64,000 nucleotides of DNA from Limnephilus marmoratus (taxonomy: Eukaryota; Arthropoda; Insecta; Trichoptera; Limnephilidae): the NCBI GenBank assembly GCA_917880885.1, contig OU862908.1, positions 10,328,501 through 10,392,500 of the forward strand, written 5' to 3'. Each line of letters starts with the position of its first letter. The stretch's first letter is position 1. The notes beneath the pieces were generated by a model. The model saw only the letters and a program-made list of their open reading frames with translations. It ran no database searches and was not told the DNA's origin. Positions 63,189 through 64,000 of the stretch are shown here, piece by piece. Made by a program: the position numbers and the translations under genes.

Positions 63189-63564
63189 CGCGTTTTCTCT
63201 AGTATAAACTAGTTTTCACTAAATGCCTCTGTTACAACTAGAATTAAGTGCTGAAAATCAGTGAAAACTAATTCTTACTAGACAAAACGCGTTTTCTCGA
63301 AATGATTAAATTAAAACTGTTTCAACTGATGTCAAAGTTCATCGTGCTTTATTCTGATTGGCCGAGTGACATCAGGTTTGGTTAGGTTAGGTTAGGTTAG
63401 GTTAGGTTAGGTTAGGTCATGTCAGATCAGATTAGGTTGGGTTAGGTTAGGTTTTTAATTAACAGTTATTAGATATTTTAATGAGCAGTATCTGTATTTT
63501 CAATCACAATTTCAGTTTTAACAAAGGCAGGTAGTAAAAACTAGTTTTAACTAGAGAAAACGCG
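63189..63564. mobile_element. 376-bp TIR element with (TTAGG)n core
   Basis: CGCGTTTTCTCTAGTATAAA, CTAGTTTT on the left is mirrored by AAAACTAGTTTTAACTAGAG, AAAACGCG on the right. A further AAAACGCGTTTTCTCGAAAT lies internally at about 63286. (TTAGG)n at 63376-63452 occupies the centre. No clear target duplication. Confidence 0.8.
63376..63452. repeat. Interstitial telomere-like (TTAGG)n
   Basis: About nine perfect GGTTA pentamers, then degenerate units (GGTCATG, GATCAGATTA) and three more. It lies between the arms of the TIR element. Confidence 0.88.
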
Positions 63565-63610
63565 TTATAACTAAAATCAAATTTTAACTGAAATATAAAT
63601 ACATACCCTT

Positions 63611-63810
63611 GAAGTGAAAAGTTCTTTAGCACCGTTGTGACTTTAAACTCGATGAAACGAAAAAGCAACACAAAAATAGAAACACATACGTCTACACGAT
63701 TTAGCCTGCGAGAGAATGAGATGGAATAATCGGTCTCCTCTTTGTGCGGTGCTTCGTAGCCTCCCCACTCTTGTCTACTTTAGTTTTCTGAAGGTTTCAC
63801 TTAAACCGCA
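63611..63810 (-). repeat. RepU unit, reversed
   Basis: AAGTGAAAAGTTCTTTAGCA, CCGTTGTGACTTTAAACTCG, ATGAAACG, GCCTGCGAGAGAATGAGATG, CGGTGCTTCGTAGCC and TTTTCTGAAGGTTTCACTTA are the reverse complement of RepU in order. No RepA is attached. Confidence 0.8.
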
Positions 63811-64000
63811 CAATTTTTTTTAATTCTTTATATTACTTAAGCAACTGTATAAAATATTGTGCATACAAAATATAATGATGAAATTCAGTACCTATACGCG
63901 TAGATACCATATTTCTTAGTCCTCCTCACTAGGGGGTCCTGGTGGACTAGGTGGACTAAAATTATTTAATTATAGTTTATTTGTCTTCTATGTTGTTTTT

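Overview
This is 64 kb of AT-rich, gene-poor nuclear DNA from an insect-like animal genome. I found no supportable single-copy host gene, rRNA or canonical tRNA gene. The assignment rests on several non-LTR reverse transcriptase lineages of animal type, tRNA-derived SINEs, many short inverted-repeat elements, and two interstitial runs of (TTAGG)n, the common insect telomere motif. The order (Hemiptera, Lepidoptera or other) cannot be fixed from the sequence alone.

Layout. 1-535 is a 34-bp minisatellite. 1335-3735 holds two copies of a dispersed ~430-bp repeat (called RepA here), one split by a LINE fragment. 4215-7521 is a nearly complete endonuclease/reverse transcriptase LINE broken by one frameshift. 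8869-9432 is a TTAA-flanked foldback element. 10660-16640 mixes Helitron ends, a RepA copy carrying a small hAT-type element, a foldback element with 18-bp iterons and telomere-like repeats, and an RNase H-type LINE tail. 17685-18187 is an LTR-retrotransposon integrase remnant lying between two inverted copies of one Helitron family. 19455-31330 is mostly LINE, SINE and MITE debris, including a Harbinger-like element that keeps the start of a transposase reading frame.

32087-35473 is a second, heavily decayed LINE. 39458-42832 is an RTE-type LINE on the minus strand with an uninterrupted 1062-residue frame and a candidate 10-bp target duplication; it is the only element that looks potentially functional. 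43827-46318 holds a LINE 3' end and a 1.15-kb hAT-type element with an exact 8-bp target duplication. 46712-55047 contains more Helitron, MITE, SINE and RT fragments.

56437-61150 is a layered nest: a TTAA-type MITE was hit by a Helitron, the Helitron by a hAT element, and the hAT region also holds a LINE remnant and another MITE. 61432-64000 ends with a Helitron fragment, an RT remnant and a MITE with telomere-like repeats.

The parts do not form a pathway or operon. The biology is insertion, nesting and decay of mobile DNA. The few active-looking proteins would supply transposition functions (endonuclease plus reverse transcriptase), and the MITEs and SINEs would depend on enzymes encoded elsewhere. 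Family names RepA, RepU, HelA, HelB, MITE-C, MITE-D, SINE1 and SINE2 are local labels used only in this annotation.
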